A DNA stretch of 52,500 nt. Source: Chitinilyticum litopenaei DSM 21440. Lineage in GTDB: Bacteria > Pseudomonadota > Gammaproteobacteria > Burkholderiales > Chitinibacteraceae. Position numbers and translations under genes: made by a program. The DNA lies in NCBI RefSeq assembly GCF_000428145.1, contig NZ_ATZJ01000028.1:1-52500 (forward strand), given 5' to 3'. Below, piece by piece: positions 15,008-24,182 of this stretch. The notes under the pieces were generated by a model. The model was not told the origin of the DNA. It did no database searches and saw nothing but the letters and a program-made list of their open reading frames with translations. The stretch's first letter is position 1. Each line of letters begins with the position of its first letter.

Positions 15008-18000
15008 ATGCTCTCGAACCGTAAAGCCCTGAAATATGCCGTGCTCTATCTGCTGGCCGGCATCTTGTGGATCGTGTTTTCCGATCAGCTGCTGGCGGCG
15101 CTGATTCCCAATCTCTATCTTTTCACCATACTGAGCACCTGGAAAGGCCTGGCCTTTGTGGTCCTGTCCGCATTGGTCGTCTATCTTGCCGCCCGCAGCA
15201 AGCCCGCACCCCGACACCTCGAACCCGGCCAGCCCGGCAGGCAGGGACGCTTGCTGGCGGTTTTCCTGCTGCTGGCCGGCCTGGTCCTGGTGGCCGGCCA
15301 AGCCAGCGTCGCCCGGCTCAGCCAGACGCGCAGCGAGGAACTGCTGGCCAAGGTCAAGAGCATAGGCGAATACAAGGTACGCCAGATGGAGCGCATTCTG
15401 GCGCGCAATCTGCAAAATACCGAGGCCATGCGCGGCGAACTCGCCAGCCGGGACTTCAGCGCCATGCAGGGCGCCGAGGCCGAACAGCTGCTGGCGCGGC
15501 TGGATGACTGGGCGCGCCTGTATGGCTATCGCAGCGTACTGGTGCTGCGCCGCGACGGCAGCGCGCTGGCGGGCACCGGGCTGGTGGAGGCCGGCATGCC
15601 GGCCTCGCTGCTGCAGCGGGCGCAAGCCAGCGAAGCGCCCGTATTCAGTTCGATCTGGCGCAATGAGGGCGATGGCAGCGAAGCACTGGGTCTGGCCTAT
15701 GCCAGCGGCTTCACCAGTCGGGATGGTCAGGCCCTTGTCCTCGTCGTTGTCGATGACCCCTATCGCGAGCTTTTCCCCTTGCTGCAGGAATGGCCGATTC
15801 CCAGCAAGACGGCCGAGGGCTATCTGTTTGAACGCAGCGGTGCGTACGTGCGTTATCTGTCGCCCCTGCGGCACGACCCGGCCCGACCGCTGAGCAAGCA
15901 GGCCCGCATCGATGGCAGCGCATTGCAGGCCGCCCAGTTCCTGCGGGGCGAAGTCCAGACTGGGCAAATGATCGAAGGGCGGGATTATCGCGGCGAACCG
16001 GTGGTGGGATTCGCCAGCGCCCTGCCCGGCAGCCCCTGGTTCATGATTGCCAAGATCGACCGGGCCGAGCTGTATGCCGGCGCCAGCGAAAGCGTCTCCC
16101 GGACCACCATGGTGTATGGGCTGATGCTGCTTTTGCTGGGCAGCGCGCTCTACGGCCTGCTGCAGCGCCAGGCCCTGCGCCAGGCGCAGCGCGAGCAGGA
16201 GCATCAGGAGGAGCTGCTTGGGGCGATGGAACTGCTGGACCGGATGGTCGAGGCGATCACCGAACCGATCTTCGCCAAGGACAACAGCGGCCGCTACATT
16301 CTGCTCAATGCCGCCGCCGCCGAGGTCATCGGCAAGCCCGAGCACGAGGCGCTTGGCAAGACGGATGCGGAGCTTTTTCCCCCTGCAGTCGCGCAAGCCA
16401 TTGCCGCCGACGATGCGGCCATCCGCGCGCGTGGCGGTACCTGCCAGTATGAAGAAACACTGGTCGATGCCGACGGACGCGAGCGCATCTTTCACACCAT
16501 CAAGGGCGTGCTGCATGACGCCCAGGGGCAGATCAGCGGCGTGTTTGGCGCTGCTCGCGACATCAGCCGCCAGAAACAGACGGAAAACCACCTGCGCCTG
16601 ATGGCCGCCGTGTTCGAGAACATCCAGGACGGCGTGATGATTACCGATTTGTCCGCACGCATTCTCGCGGTCAACCGGGCCTTTACGACGATCACCGGCT
16701 ATGCGGAGGCCGAGGTGCTCGGGCAAACGCCGCGCGTGCTGCAGTCCGGCCGGCAAGGCCCGGAATTTTATGCAGAAATGCGCACCATGCTGCAGGAGCA
16801 AGGCAGCTGGCAGGGGGAAATCTGGAATCGTCGCAAGAATGGCGAGGTGTATCCGGAATGGCTGCGCATCACCACCATCCACGATGCCGGGCAGCAGCCC
16901 ATGCATTACCTCGGCGTATTCTCCGACATCAGCCAGATCAAGCGCAGCGAGGCAGAGCTGGCCCATCTGGCCAACTATGACCTGCTGACCGATCTGCCCA
17001 ATCGCCAGCTGATCATGCTGCAGCTGGCACAGCTGATGCGCCAGGCAGAGCGCCACGAGCAGCAACTGGCGGTCCTGCTGGTCGATCTGGACGAATTCAA
17101 GACGGTGAACGACAGCCTTGGGCACCAGGCAGGCGACGAGTTGCTGCTGGCGGTGGCCAAACGCCTGCGCGCCATCGTGCGCGCCAGCGATCTGCTGGGC
17201 CGGCTGGGGGGCGACGAATTCCTGCTGATCGCCGAAATCCGCGAAGCTGGCGAAGCCGCGCTCATCGCCCAGGAAATCCTGCTGGCGCTCTCGCACCCCT
17301 ATCACCTGCAGGATTGCCAGGAAGTCAGCGCCAGCGGCAGCATCGGCATCAGCATCTTCCCGGACGATGGCGACAGCGCCGGCGCCCTGCTGCGCGGGGC
17401 GGACGCCGCCATGTTCGAGGCCAAGCACAAGGGACGCCATCAGTTCTGCTATTACACCAGCGCGCTCAACGCCCAGGCGCATGCCGCGCTGCAGCTGGAG
17501 GCCGCCTTGCGCCATGCGCTGGAGGAAGAACAGTTCGAGCTGTATTACCAGCCCAAGTTTGCCCTGAGCGACGGCCACCTGTGCGGTGCCGAAGCACTGC
17601 TGCGCTGGCGGCGCGCGGACGGGCAGCTGATTTCTCCGGCCGACTTCATCCCGGTGGCCGAGCGCACCGGGCTGATCCTGCCGATCGGCGACTGGGTGAT
17701 CGACACCGCCTGCCGGCAGCTGCGGCTGTGGCGCGATGCCGGGCTGAACGACTTCCGGCTGGCGATCAATCTCTCGGTGCGCCAGCTCGGCTCAGGCACC
17801 ATCCACCATGTGCTGCAGGCCTGCATCGCCCGCCACGGCGTACCGGCCAGCAGCATCGAGCTGGAAATCACCGAAAGCCTGATGATGATCCAGCCCGAGG
17901 AGACGGCGCGCCTGCTGGGTGAATTAAAGCAGGCCGGTTTTTCGCTGGCTATCGACGACTTTGGCACCGGCTACTCCAGCCTGTCCTATCTGGTGCGCTT

Positions 18001-18283
18001 CCCGGTCGATGTGCTGAAGATCGACCAGTCCTTTGTCCGTGACCTGCCGCATGCCGCCGATGCGGCGGCGCTGGCCGGCTCCATCATTGCCATGGCGCAT
18101 ACGCTGCAAAAGGAAGTCGTGGCCGAGGGCGTGGAAAACCGCGAACAGCTGGCCCTGCTGCAACAGCAGGGCTGCGACATCGTGCAGGGCTTCTACTATC
18201 ACCCGCCCCTGCCGATCAGCGAGTTTGCCACGCTGCTCGAGCGCAAGGGGATGACTCCCGCCAGCATACCCAGTCAGGCATAA
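15008..18283 (+). CDS. Membrane-bound PAS-PAS-GGDEF-EAL cyclic-di-GMP enzyme
   Basis: A 1091-residue signalling protein. Two N-terminal helices (YAVLYLLAGILWIVFSDQLL and LAFVVLSALVVYLAA) precede a third helix near residue 85 and a large extracytoplasmic sensor to about residue 370, closed by another helix (YGLMLLLLGSALYGLL). Two PAS domains follow (about 405-525 and 530-650). GGDEF (RLGGDEFLLIAEI, about residue 733) is intact. The EAL domain starts near residue 855 with intact EALLRW, EITESLMM, DDFGTGYSSL, KIDQSFV and VAEGVEN, so both synthesis and hydrolysis look possible. Start by ATG with GGACC upstream. The stop codon lies inside a 47-bp repeat copy. Confidence 0.93.
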   Translation: MLSNRKALKYAVLYLLAGILWIVFSDQLLAALIPNLYLFTILSTWKGLAFVVLSALVVYLAARSKPAPRHLEPGQPGRQGRLLAVFLLLAGLVLVAGQASVARLSQTRSEELLAKVKSIGEYKVRQMERILARNLQNTEAMRGELASRDFSAMQGAEAEQLLARLDDWARLYGYRSVLVLRRDGSALAGTGLVEAGMPASLLQRAQASEAPVFSSIWRNEGDGSEALGLAYASGFTSRDGQALVLVVVDDPYRELFPLLQEWPIPSKTAEGYLFERSGAYVRYLSPLRHDPARPLSKQARIDGSALQAAQFLRGEVQTGQMIEGRDYRGEPVVGFASALPGSPWFMIAKIDRAELYAGASESVSRTTMVYGLMLLLLGSALYGLLQRQALRQAQREQEHQEELLGAMELLDRMVEAITEPIFAKDNSGRYILLNAAAAEVIGKPEHEALGKTDAELFPPAVAQAIAADDAAIRARGGTCQYEETLVDADGRERIFHTIKGVLHDAQGQISGVFGAARDISRQKQTENHLRLMAAVFENIQDGVMITDLSARILAVNRAFTTITGYAEAEVLGQTPRVLQSGRQGPEFYAEMRTMLQEQGSWQGEIWNRRKNGEVYPEWLRITTIHDAGQQPMHYLGVFSDISQIKRSEAELAHLANYDLLTDLPNRQLIMLQLAQLMRQAERHEQQLAVLLVDLDEFKTVNDSLGHQAGDELLLAVAKRLRAIVRASDLLGRLGGDEFLLIAEIREAGEAALIAQEILLALSHPYHLQDCQEVSASGSIGISIFPDDGDSAGALLRGADAAMFEAKHKGRHQFCYYTSALNAQAHAALQLEAALRHALEEEQFELYYQPKFALSDGHLCGAEALLRWRRADGQLISPADFIPVAERTGLILPIGDWVIDTACRQLRLWRDAGLNDFRLAINLSVRQLGSGTIHHVLQACIARHGVPASSIELEITESLMMIQPEETARLLGELKQAGFSLAIDDFGTGYSSLSYLVRFPVDVLKIDQSFVRDLPHAADAAALAGSIIAMAHTLQKEVVAEGVENREQLALLQQQGCDIVQGFYYHPPLPISEFATLLERKGMTPASIPSQA

Positions 18284-18323
18284 GGCCAGAAGCATTCCAG
18301 GCAATAGGTCACGGCCATATACC
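18277..18323. repeat. 47-bp palindromic element, copy 5 (degenerate), over a stop codon
   Basis: GGCAT-N8-AAGC-N13-GGTC-N8-ATACC: exact spacing but mismatches in three boxes. The TAA stop of the GGDEF-EAL gene (18281-18283) lies within its first arm. The rest of the gap to 18454 shows nothing defined. Confidence 0.6.
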
Positions 18324-18454
18324 CATCAGATCAGCAGCATTCATGGCGATATGCGGGGGCATGCCCGGCCATTTCACCAGCCCGGCGCAGGGGCGCGCGG
18401 CTTGCGGTTATCTGGGCCGTTTTGCCGTAGGCTCTGTGCCTGGATTCATCCGGG

Positions 18455-19786
18455 CTAGCTGCCCGCCACCGTCATCTGCTCGATCAGGATGGAACCCACG
18501 CGCCGCGAGCTGCCTGGCAGCACATCGTCGCCAATCGCGACAATCTGGCGGTACATGTCGCGCAGATTGCCGGCGATGGTGATTTCCTCGACCGGATGGA
18601 CGATCTGGCCATTCTCGACCCAGAAACCGGCCGCACCGCGCGAATAGTCACCAGTAACCAGATTGACGCCATGGCCGAGCAATTCGGTGACATAGAGACC
18701 GGTGCCCAGCTCGCGCAGCAGCGCATCGGCGCGGTGCGTGGATGGCACGATCAGGTTGTGTGCGCCGCCGGCATTGCCGGTGGTCTGCATGCCCAGCTTG
18801 CGGGCCGAGTAGCTGCCGAGGAAATACCCCTGCTGCATGCCGGCCTCGACGACGGTGCGCCGCCGCGTGGCGACCCCTTCGCTGTCAAATGCCCCGCTGG
18901 CCATGCCACGCGGCAGGAATGGGTCTTCGATGATGGACACACAGGGGGCGAAGACCTGTGTGCCCAGACTGTCGAGCAGGAAGCTCGACTGCCGGTAAAG
19001 ACTGCTGCCACTCACGGCGCTGACCCACTGACCAATCAGTGAGCCGGCCAGTGCGGCCTCGAACAGCACCGGGTAATTGCCGGTCTTGATGCGTCGCGCG
19101 CCAAGCCGGCGCACGGTACGTTCGCCGGCGCGCCGCCCTACCCACTCGGCCGCGCCCAGATCACCGCGCGCGCGCGCCACGTCGTACCAGTAATCACGCT
19201 GCATGCCGCTGACATCCTCGGCGATCACGGCAGCCGAGAGGCTGTAGCGCGTGCTCATGCCGCCGCCGGCAAAACCCAGCGAATTCGCGTAAACCCAGCT
19301 GGCCGCACTGCTGGCGAAGCTAGCGCCTTCGGAATTGCTGATCCGCGCATCCACCGCACGCGCAGCGGCCTCGCAAGCCTGCGCTTCGCGGATTGCCTCG
19401 TCGACGACGATGGCTTGCGGGTGGTAAAGCTCGTAATCGCCGAACTCGGTGGCAAAGAGCGCCGGATCGGCCAGCCCGGCAAACGGGTCGGCGGCGGTGT
19501 GCCGGGCAATGGCCAGCGCGGCGCTCACCGTGTCGCGCAAGGCTGGCAGGGTGAAATCCGAGCTGCTGGCGTGGCCCTTTTGCTGCCCCAGATACACGGT
19601 AACGCCCACGCCCTTGTCACGGTTGTATTCCAGCGTTTCCACCTCGCCCAGCCGCACCGACACATTGAGTCCGCAGGCCTCGGAGATTTCCACATCGCAG
19701 GCCGTGGCGCCCTGGCTGCGGGCTTCGGCAAGGATCTGCTGCGACAAATCGTGCAATTGCTGCTGGCTGTGACTGAATTCGGACAC
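18455..19786 (-). CDS. pmbA: Metalloprotease PmbA (TldE) of the TldD/TldE pair
   Basis: Partner subunit of the TldD/TldE protease, which matures microcin-type peptides and degrades unfolded peptides in the cytosol. The 443-residue length fits the family (about 450). Recognisable regions are LNVSVRLGEVETLEYNRDKGVGVTVYLG, DFTLPALRDTVSAALAIARHTAADP, FLPRGMASGAFDSEGVATRR, NLIVPSTHRADALLRELG and the C-terminal GAAGFWVENGQIVHPVEEITIAGNL. As in other PmbA proteins the zinc site resides in TldD, not seen here. The GTG at 19786 is used, with CGGAAAC upstream. It is divergent from darP, a common proteobacterial arrangement. Confidence 0.94.
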   Translation of the reverse strand: MSEFSHSQQQLHDLSQQILAEARSQGATACDVEISEACGLNVSVRLGEVETLEYNRDKGVGVTVYLGQQKGHASSSDFTLPALRDTVSAALAIARHTAADPFAGLADPALFATEFGDYELYHPQAIVVDEAIREAQACEAAARAVDARISNSEGASFASSAASWVYANSLGFAGGGMSTRYSLSAAVIAEDVSGMQRDYWYDVARARGDLGAAEWVGRRAGERTVRRLGARRIKTGNYPVLFEAALAGSLIGQWVSAVSGSSLYRQSSFLLDSLGTQVFAPCVSIIEDPFLPRGMASGAFDSEGVATRRRTVVEAGMQQGYFLGSYSARKLGMQTTGNAGGAHNLIVPSTHRADALLRELGTGLYVTELLGHGVNLVTGDYSRGAAGFWVENGQIVHPVEEITIAGNLRDMYRQIVAIGDDVLPGSSRRVGSILIEQMTVAGS

Positions 19787-19964
19787 GCTGTTTGTTTCCG
19801 TAGGACTGGTTGGCTGATGGCGGGCGGAGCGCACGGTATGGGCGGCTGCCGGCACCGCTGGCAAGGCATGCTGACCCGCTTGCCGCCCGGCTTCTGTTGC
19901 GCGCTTAGGCGAAGCGATGGTCGCAGGTTTGCTATCATAACGCTTTTGCTTCTGTGCGCTGCCA

Positions 19965-20537
19965 ATGAATCCGCAATTTGATCACGACGACGATATCGAA
20001 CCGCTCAGCAAGACCCAGCTGAAACGCGAAAGCGAGGAGCTCCAGGCTCTGGGGGAAAAGCTCATTCCGCTGGACCGCAAGCAGCTGGAAACGCTGCAGT
20101 TGCCGGACAAGCTCTTCGATGCGCTGCTGGAGGCCAAGCGCCTGAAGGCGCACGGCGCGATCGCCCGCCACAAGCAGTTCATCGGCAAGCTGATGCGCAA
20201 TGTCGACCCTGCGCCCATCCAGGCCCTGCTCGACAAGCTCGCCGGTGTATCCGACACCCACAATGCCTGGCTGCACGGCCTGGAACGCCAGCGCGACCGT
20301 CTGCTGAGCGACCCCAAGGCGCTGGAGGTGCTGATCGATGAGCAGCCGCAGCTCGACGTACAGCAAGTGCGCCAGCTGATCCGCAATGCCCAGAAGGAAA
20401 AAGCCAGCCTTGGCAGCCCGAAGCCCTTGCCGATGAAGGCCTACCGCGAACTGTTCCAGCTGCTGAAATCCTGCCACCCGGAACCGGCCCTGCCCGGCAC
20501 GCTGCCGGCGACCAGCGACGACGGACACGATGACTAG
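19965..20537 (+). CDS. darP: Ribosome biogenesis factor DarP (YjgA, DUF615)
   Basis: A 190-residue cytosolic protein that associates with the 50S subunit late in assembly. Family landmarks are the acidic start FDHDDDIEPLSKTQLKRES, LPLDRKQLETLQLPDKLFDALLEAKRLKAHGAIARHKQFIGKLMR-like helix, and YRELFQLLK near the C terminus. A TATCAT -10 element at 19933 fits a promoter in the 178-bp gap shared with pmbA. Its stop overlaps the next gene by eight bases (ATGACTAG), so darP, the HAD gene and the esterase form one unit. Confidence 0.94.
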   Translation: MNPQFDHDDDIEPLSKTQLKRESEELQALGEKLIPLDRKQLETLQLPDKLFDALLEAKRLKAHGAIARHKQFIGKLMRNVDPAPIQALLDKLAGVSDTHNAWLHGLERQRDRLLSDPKALEVLIDEQPQLDVQQVRQLIRNAQKEKASLGSPKPLPMKAYRELFQLLKSCHPEPALPGTLPATSDDGHDD

Positions 20538-21189
20538 GCGGCAGCTCAGCGCGCGGGCGCTGCTGTTTGACATGGATGGCACGCTGGTCGATTCCACGCC
20601 CTGCATCACCGGCTTGTGGACACGCTGGGCCCATCGCCACGGCCTGGCCCCCGAACGGGTCCTGGCCGAAGTACACGGCCGCCGCGGCGTGGAAACGGTA
20701 CGCAGCGTCGCGCCGCACCTGGATGCCGAACACGAAGTGGCCCTGCTGCTGGCCGAAGAAGCGCGTACGCTCGATGGCACCGTGGCCATGCCGGGCGCGC
20801 GCGAGCTGCTGGCGCAGCTGCATGGGCAGAACTGGGCCGTGGTCACCTCGGCACCGCGCGCGATTGCCGCCGCCAAGCTGCGCTGGGCCGGCCTGCCGCT
20901 GCCCGAGCGCCTGATCGGTGCCGAAGATGTCAGCGAGGGCAAGCCGCACCCGGCGCCCTTTCTGGCGGGCGCCGCGCTGTGCGGTGTCGACCCGGCCGAG
21001 TGCATCGCCTTTGAAGATGCGGCCAGCGGCATCGCCGCGGCCCGCGCCGCCGGCATGCCGGTGGTGGTGATGCAGCACGCCCACACGCCGACTCAGGATG
21101 CCGCACTGTGCATCACCTCGTTTGCGCAATTGCGGCTGAGCATCTCCGCCGCACAATTCACGATTTGTCTTGAGGATCACCCTGCATGA
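20530..21189 (+). CDS. HAD-superfamily sugar-phosphate phosphatase
   Basis: A 219-residue HAD subfamily IA hydrolase. Motif I is LLFDMDGTLVDST, with the nucleophile and acid/base Asp. Motif II is VVTSAPR, motif III is the Lys in SEGKPHPAPFL, and motif IV is CIAFEDAASGIAAARAAGM. The cap domain between motifs I and II is helical (type C1). It resembles sugar-phosphate or glycerol-phosphate phosphatases such as YfbT/HxpA, but substrate is not shown by sequence. It is translationally coupled to darP (8-bp overlap) and to the esterase (ATGA overlap). Confidence 0.88.
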   Translation: MTRRQLSARALLFDMDGTLVDSTPCITGLWTRWAHRHGLAPERVLAEVHGRRGVETVRSVAPHLDAEHEVALLLAEEARTLDGTVAMPGARELLAQLHGQNWAVVTSAPRAIAAAKLRWAGLPLPERLIGAEDVSEGKPHPAPFLAGAALCGVDPAECIAFEDAASGIAAARAAGMPVVVMQHAHTPTQDAALCITSFAQLRLSISAAQFTICLEDHPA

Positions 21190-21866
21190 GCGACCACGCC
21201 CTGCTGCCCTGCGTTGAAGTGGAAACCGGCTCGCAACCCGACTGCACCGTCATCTGGCTGCACGGCCTGGGAGCGGACGGGAATGATTTTGTCCCCGTCG
21301 TACCCGAACTGGGGCTGCCAGCCGGCAAGGCCGTACGCTTCCTGTTTCCGCACGCACCTTACCAGCCGATTACCTGCAATAACGGCTATGTGATGCGGGC
21401 CTGGTATGACATCCAGTTTTTTGAAGACATCAAGCGCCATGCCGATGTCGAGGGCGTCAAGGCCTCGCTTGCCGCCATTCGTGCGCTGATTGCCAGCGAA
21501 AATGCCCGCGGCATTGCCAGCGAGCGCATCGTGCTGGCCGGTTTTTCGCAGGGGGGCGCCATTGCCTACACGGCAGGATTGCTGCACCCGGAACGTCTGG
21601 CCGGCATCGTGACCCTTTCCACCTACCTGCCAGCCCCGGCACTGCTGGATGATGCCGCTGCCCGCCAGCCCAATGCCGGCACCGCTGTCCTGGCCTGCCA
21701 TGGCAGCCATGACCCGGTGGTGCCCATGCTGCTGGGCGAGCAGGCCCGCGATGCGGTACAGGGCTTTGGCAATCCGGTCAGCTGGCATACCTGGCCGATC
21801 CAGCATTCGGTCTGCCTGCCGGAAATCCAGCTGATCGGGCAATACCTGACCAGGGTATTGACCTGA
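21186..21866 (+). CDS. Alpha/beta-hydrolase carboxylesterase (phospholipase/carboxylesterase family)
   Basis: A 226-residue esterase of the PF02230 family. The oxyanion loop is TVIWLHGLGADGNDFVPVV. The nucleophile elbow is GFSQGG in IVLAGFSQGGAIAYTAGLL, the acid is in CHGSHDPVVPMLLG, and the His is in WHTWPIQHSVCLPEI, where the usual GH-x is replaced by QHSV. The conserved APYQPITCNNGYVMRAWYDI region is present. Relatives hydrolyse short-chain esters or lysophospholipids. Its last codons and stop lie inside a 47-bp repeat that also supplies the transcription terminator. Confidence 0.93.
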   Translation: MSDHALLPCVEVETGSQPDCTVIWLHGLGADGNDFVPVVPELGLPAGKAVRFLFPHAPYQPITCNNGYVMRAWYDIQFFEDIKRHADVEGVKASLAAIRALIASENARGIASERIVLAGFSQGGAIAYTAGLLHPERLAGIVTLSTYLPAPALLDDAAARQPNAGTAVLACHGSHDPVVPMLLGEQARDAVQGFGNPVSWHTWPIQHSVCLPEIQLIGQYLTRVLT

Positions 21867-21900
21867 AGCCAATCAAATAAAAAGCCCCTGGCCATATACG
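21854..21900. repeat. 47-bp palindromic element, copy 6, over a stop codon
   Basis: GGTAT-N8-AGCC-N13-GCCC-N8-ATACG: first half perfect, second half diverged, spacing exact. It covers the esterase stop codon (21864-21866), and its second half is part of the terminator stem at 21879. Confidence 0.65.
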
Positions 21901-21915
21901 CACCAGGGGCTTTTT
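21879..21915 (+). terminator. Rho-independent terminator after the esterase gene
   Basis: Perfect 13-bp stem AAAAAGCCCCTGG / CCAGGGGCTTTTT with an 11-base loop; symmetric, so it may also end transcription from the convergent gene at 21949. The left half is built from the dispersed repeat copy at 21854. Confidence 0.88.
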
Positions 21916-21948
21916 GATGATGCAGCTTGCTGCTGATGTGCAGAGGCC

Positions 21949-23670
21949 TCAGGTTTCCTGGCGCAGCACATTGACGGCAACCCAGATCCAGTCGGTCCCC
22001 TTCTCCAGAATGTTGCCCAGGCTGACGGAAAACACCTTGTCGCGCGCCTGCACCTTGTAAATGCGTTCCTGCGCGTAATCAGCCGAATGCATCAGCAAGG
22101 TATTCACGTTGGCGCCATCAATCTGGTGGGGAATGTACATGGCGGTGCGCACGCTGTTGAGATCGATCGTGCCGGTATAGCCAATTTCATCGACGGTGAT
22201 GTTGTCCAGCCTGTCGAGCTTGTCCGAATACAGGCTGACCGCAACAGGCGTGGTGCTCAGACGTTGCACGCCGGCGTAGACCTCATCCTCGTTGATGCGC
22301 TGCAAACGGCGCACAATGCCGACTTGCCAGTTCGCATCGGTATCGAAGCGCACCCCCAGCAAGAGCCCCGGGCGTATCCATTCACACTCGGACAGGCGCA
22401 AATGCGCGCCATAACCGCCCTCGCTCTCATTCTCGATGGCCCAGCTGACCCAGTCGGGCAGCTTGTTCGGCACGACATTGGGCGAGCCCGGCGTCTGATA
22501 CGCCTGCTTCTGCTTGGTGCGCGATGACACGAAACCGTAGAGTCGCATGTCCATGATTTCGTCGTAATCCACGCGGCTTTTGCTGTCGACCGGCTGGCGG
22601 GTGTGTTTTTCATTGTCGGCGCGCACATGCCGGCAAACGCGATCCAGGCCATGCACCACGTCAGCCGCCTTGGAAACCTTGACCCGCTCGCTGCGCTGCA
22701 CGACATTGTTGCGCATGCTCATCGTCCAGAACACATCCAGATGCTTGAGCAGCTCCAGGCTGCCCGGGCCGCGCGCGTCCGTACCGAGTCCCAGCGTAGC
22801 CGGCGCCGCACCCATTTCCAGCTTCTGGATGACTTCATCGATCTTGCGCACCAGCTCGCCCAGGCTCCAGTAGCGGAAGGTTTCACCCACTTCATCCGGG
22901 TTGATTTTCTGCGGGCCACTGGCTTCCTGCAGATTGACGCAGAGATGATGCTGGTCCGGCAGCAGCTTGCGGGAGATCTGCAGGAGTTTCGACCACCCTT
23001 CCAGCCACAGGTCGGCTGTATGCAACTGGCGCACGGACAGATTGTTGCTCGCCAGCGTATTGAGCAGCAGCAGTTGCAGGTATTCATCCGCGCAGGAAGT
23101 CACATCGATGCTGACGCTGTCATAGAGCTTGAACGGATTGCTGTCGGCGCCGGATATTTCGGAAAGGCGATAGAGCTGATGCGCCAGCGTCCAGATCCGG
23201 GCCGGGGGCTTTTCGAAGCGGAAGTAATGCCATTTGGCCTCGGTAGCCAGATAATGCAGGCTGCGCGCCCAGATCAGCGGCATCATCGGCTCAAGCTGGC
23301 TGGCCAGCGCCTCGCCCAGATCAGCCTGGATGAAACGCTGATAGATCTCTGCCATGTCGCGCGAGAAATGCACAATGTCCTTCCAGAGCTTCTGCTCCAG
23401 CTCCTTGGGCATGCGCGGATTGTTGATGTATTGGTAGCAAACGGTGTCGAAGGCTTCCTGCACAAAGTCATCCACCAGCAGCAAGGCTTCCAGACCGTCC
23501 TTGCTTGGTGCGATATTGCTGACCAGAAAATCGCTGACTACGCCATGCACCTTGCTGCAGCGGGAGGTGGAATCCAGTTCCTCCAGTTGCTTGAGCCATT
23601 GCTGGGCGAGCTTCCGGGTGGTGAGCGGGGATTTTTCCCGTCCAAAAAGGTTGGTAAGGCGGTCAAGCAT
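21949..23670 (-). CDS. Uncharacterised 573-residue protein with possible PilZ-like C-terminal domain
   Basis: A soluble, mainly helical protein (MLDRLTNLFGREKSPLTTRKLAQQWLKQLEEL) whose N-terminal about 380 residues match no family I recognise. Near residue 415 the sequence changes to beta-type: WAIENESEGGYGAHLRL, WIRPGLLLGVRF, NWQVGIVRRLQRINEDEVYAGVQRL. The N-x-S-x-x-G pattern and the W-x-V-G-I-V-R strand resemble PilZ-type c-di-GMP-binding domains. The usual upstream RxxxR is not clear, so binding is only a possibility. It lies 50 bp downstream of the SpoIIAA-like gene on the same strand and is probably cotranscribed. Confidence 0.7.
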   Translation of the reverse strand: MLDRLTNLFGREKSPLTTRKLAQQWLKQLEELDSTSRCSKVHGVVSDFLVSNIAPSKDGLEALLLVDDFVQEAFDTVCYQYINNPRMPKELEQKLWKDIVHFSRDMAEIYQRFIQADLGEALASQLEPMMPLIWARSLHYLATEAKWHYFRFEKPPARIWTLAHQLYRLSEISGADSNPFKLYDSVSIDVTSCADEYLQLLLLNTLASNNLSVRQLHTADLWLEGWSKLLQISRKLLPDQHHLCVNLQEASGPQKINPDEVGETFRYWSLGELVRKIDEVIQKLEMGAAPATLGLGTDARGPGSLELLKHLDVFWTMSMRNNVVQRSERVKVSKAADVVHGLDRVCRHVRADNEKHTRQPVDSKSRVDYDEIMDMRLYGFVSSRTKQKQAYQTPGSPNVVPNKLPDWVSWAIENESEGGYGAHLRLSECEWIRPGLLLGVRFDTDANWQVGIVRRLQRINEDEVYAGVQRLSTTPVAVSLYSDKLDRLDNITVDEIGYTGTIDLNSVRTAMYIPHQIDGANVNTLLMHSADYAQERIYKVQARDKVFSVSLGNILEKGTDWIWVAVNVLRQET

Positions 23671-23720
23671 GGCTTAGCCCTGGTCAAGTGGCATTGCGGA
23701 AAACAGGATTATGAAATGAA

Positions 23721-24071
23721 TCACGGGGAAGTGGCCAACCAGCGTTGCGCCTCTTCCACATCTTCAAACACGCGGATTTCAGATTCGCTGATCACGCGGT
23801 TCACCCACACCGACCAGGTAACCCACTGGTCACTGGAGACAATGGCGACCCGCTTGAATTGCTGGCGATGTCGGGTAACAAAGCGCAACTCCTCGACAGC
23901 CATGTCGATGGTGTAGGCCAGCATGTCGTTGAGGTCGATCAGCATGTCGGCCTTGTCCTGAAAGCGCAATTCATACAGCGCTTCTTCTTCGAACTGGCGG
24001 AAATCCTGAACGGTGAATTCACCGAATACCTTGGCGTGTATATAGCCTGGCTCATGGGAAATGCTGATCAT
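23721..24071 (-). CDS. SpoIIAA/STAS-like small protein
   Basis: A 116-residue protein with a STAS/SpoIIAA-like pattern: beta strand MISISHEPGYIHAKVFGEFT, helix DFRQFEEEALYELRFQ, strand ADMLIDLNDML, helix IDMAVEELRFVTRHRQQF, strand KRVAIVSSDQWV and helix IRVFEDVEEAQRWL. This matches the DUF3478/SpoIIAA-like group, whose members bind small or hydrophobic ligands. No phosphorylatable Ser is obvious. The neighbouring 573-residue gene follows on the same strand. Moderate certainty on fold, none on function. Confidence 0.72.
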   Translation of the reverse strand: MISISHEPGYIHAKVFGEFTVQDFRQFEEEALYELRFQDKADMLIDLNDMLAYTIDMAVEELRFVTRHRQQFKRVAIVSSDQWVTWSVWVNRVISESEIRVFEDVEEAQRWLATSP

Positions 24072-24182
24072 GGTGCCCCCGCTCCTTGATTATTGCCACA
24101 GACCTTCTTGCCTTGTCAGGATAGCGTTTGCCACCCCGATTTGCCAGTTTATGCCAAGCTGCTTTTGCCGGCATGCGCGGTG

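Noticed and set aside
14909..17578. Very long open frame (889 codons) antisense to the GGDEF-EAL gene
   Set aside because: It mirrors the codon phase of the real gene; its product is low-complexity (Gln, His, Ala rich) with no domain, as expected for antisense of GC-rich coding DNA.
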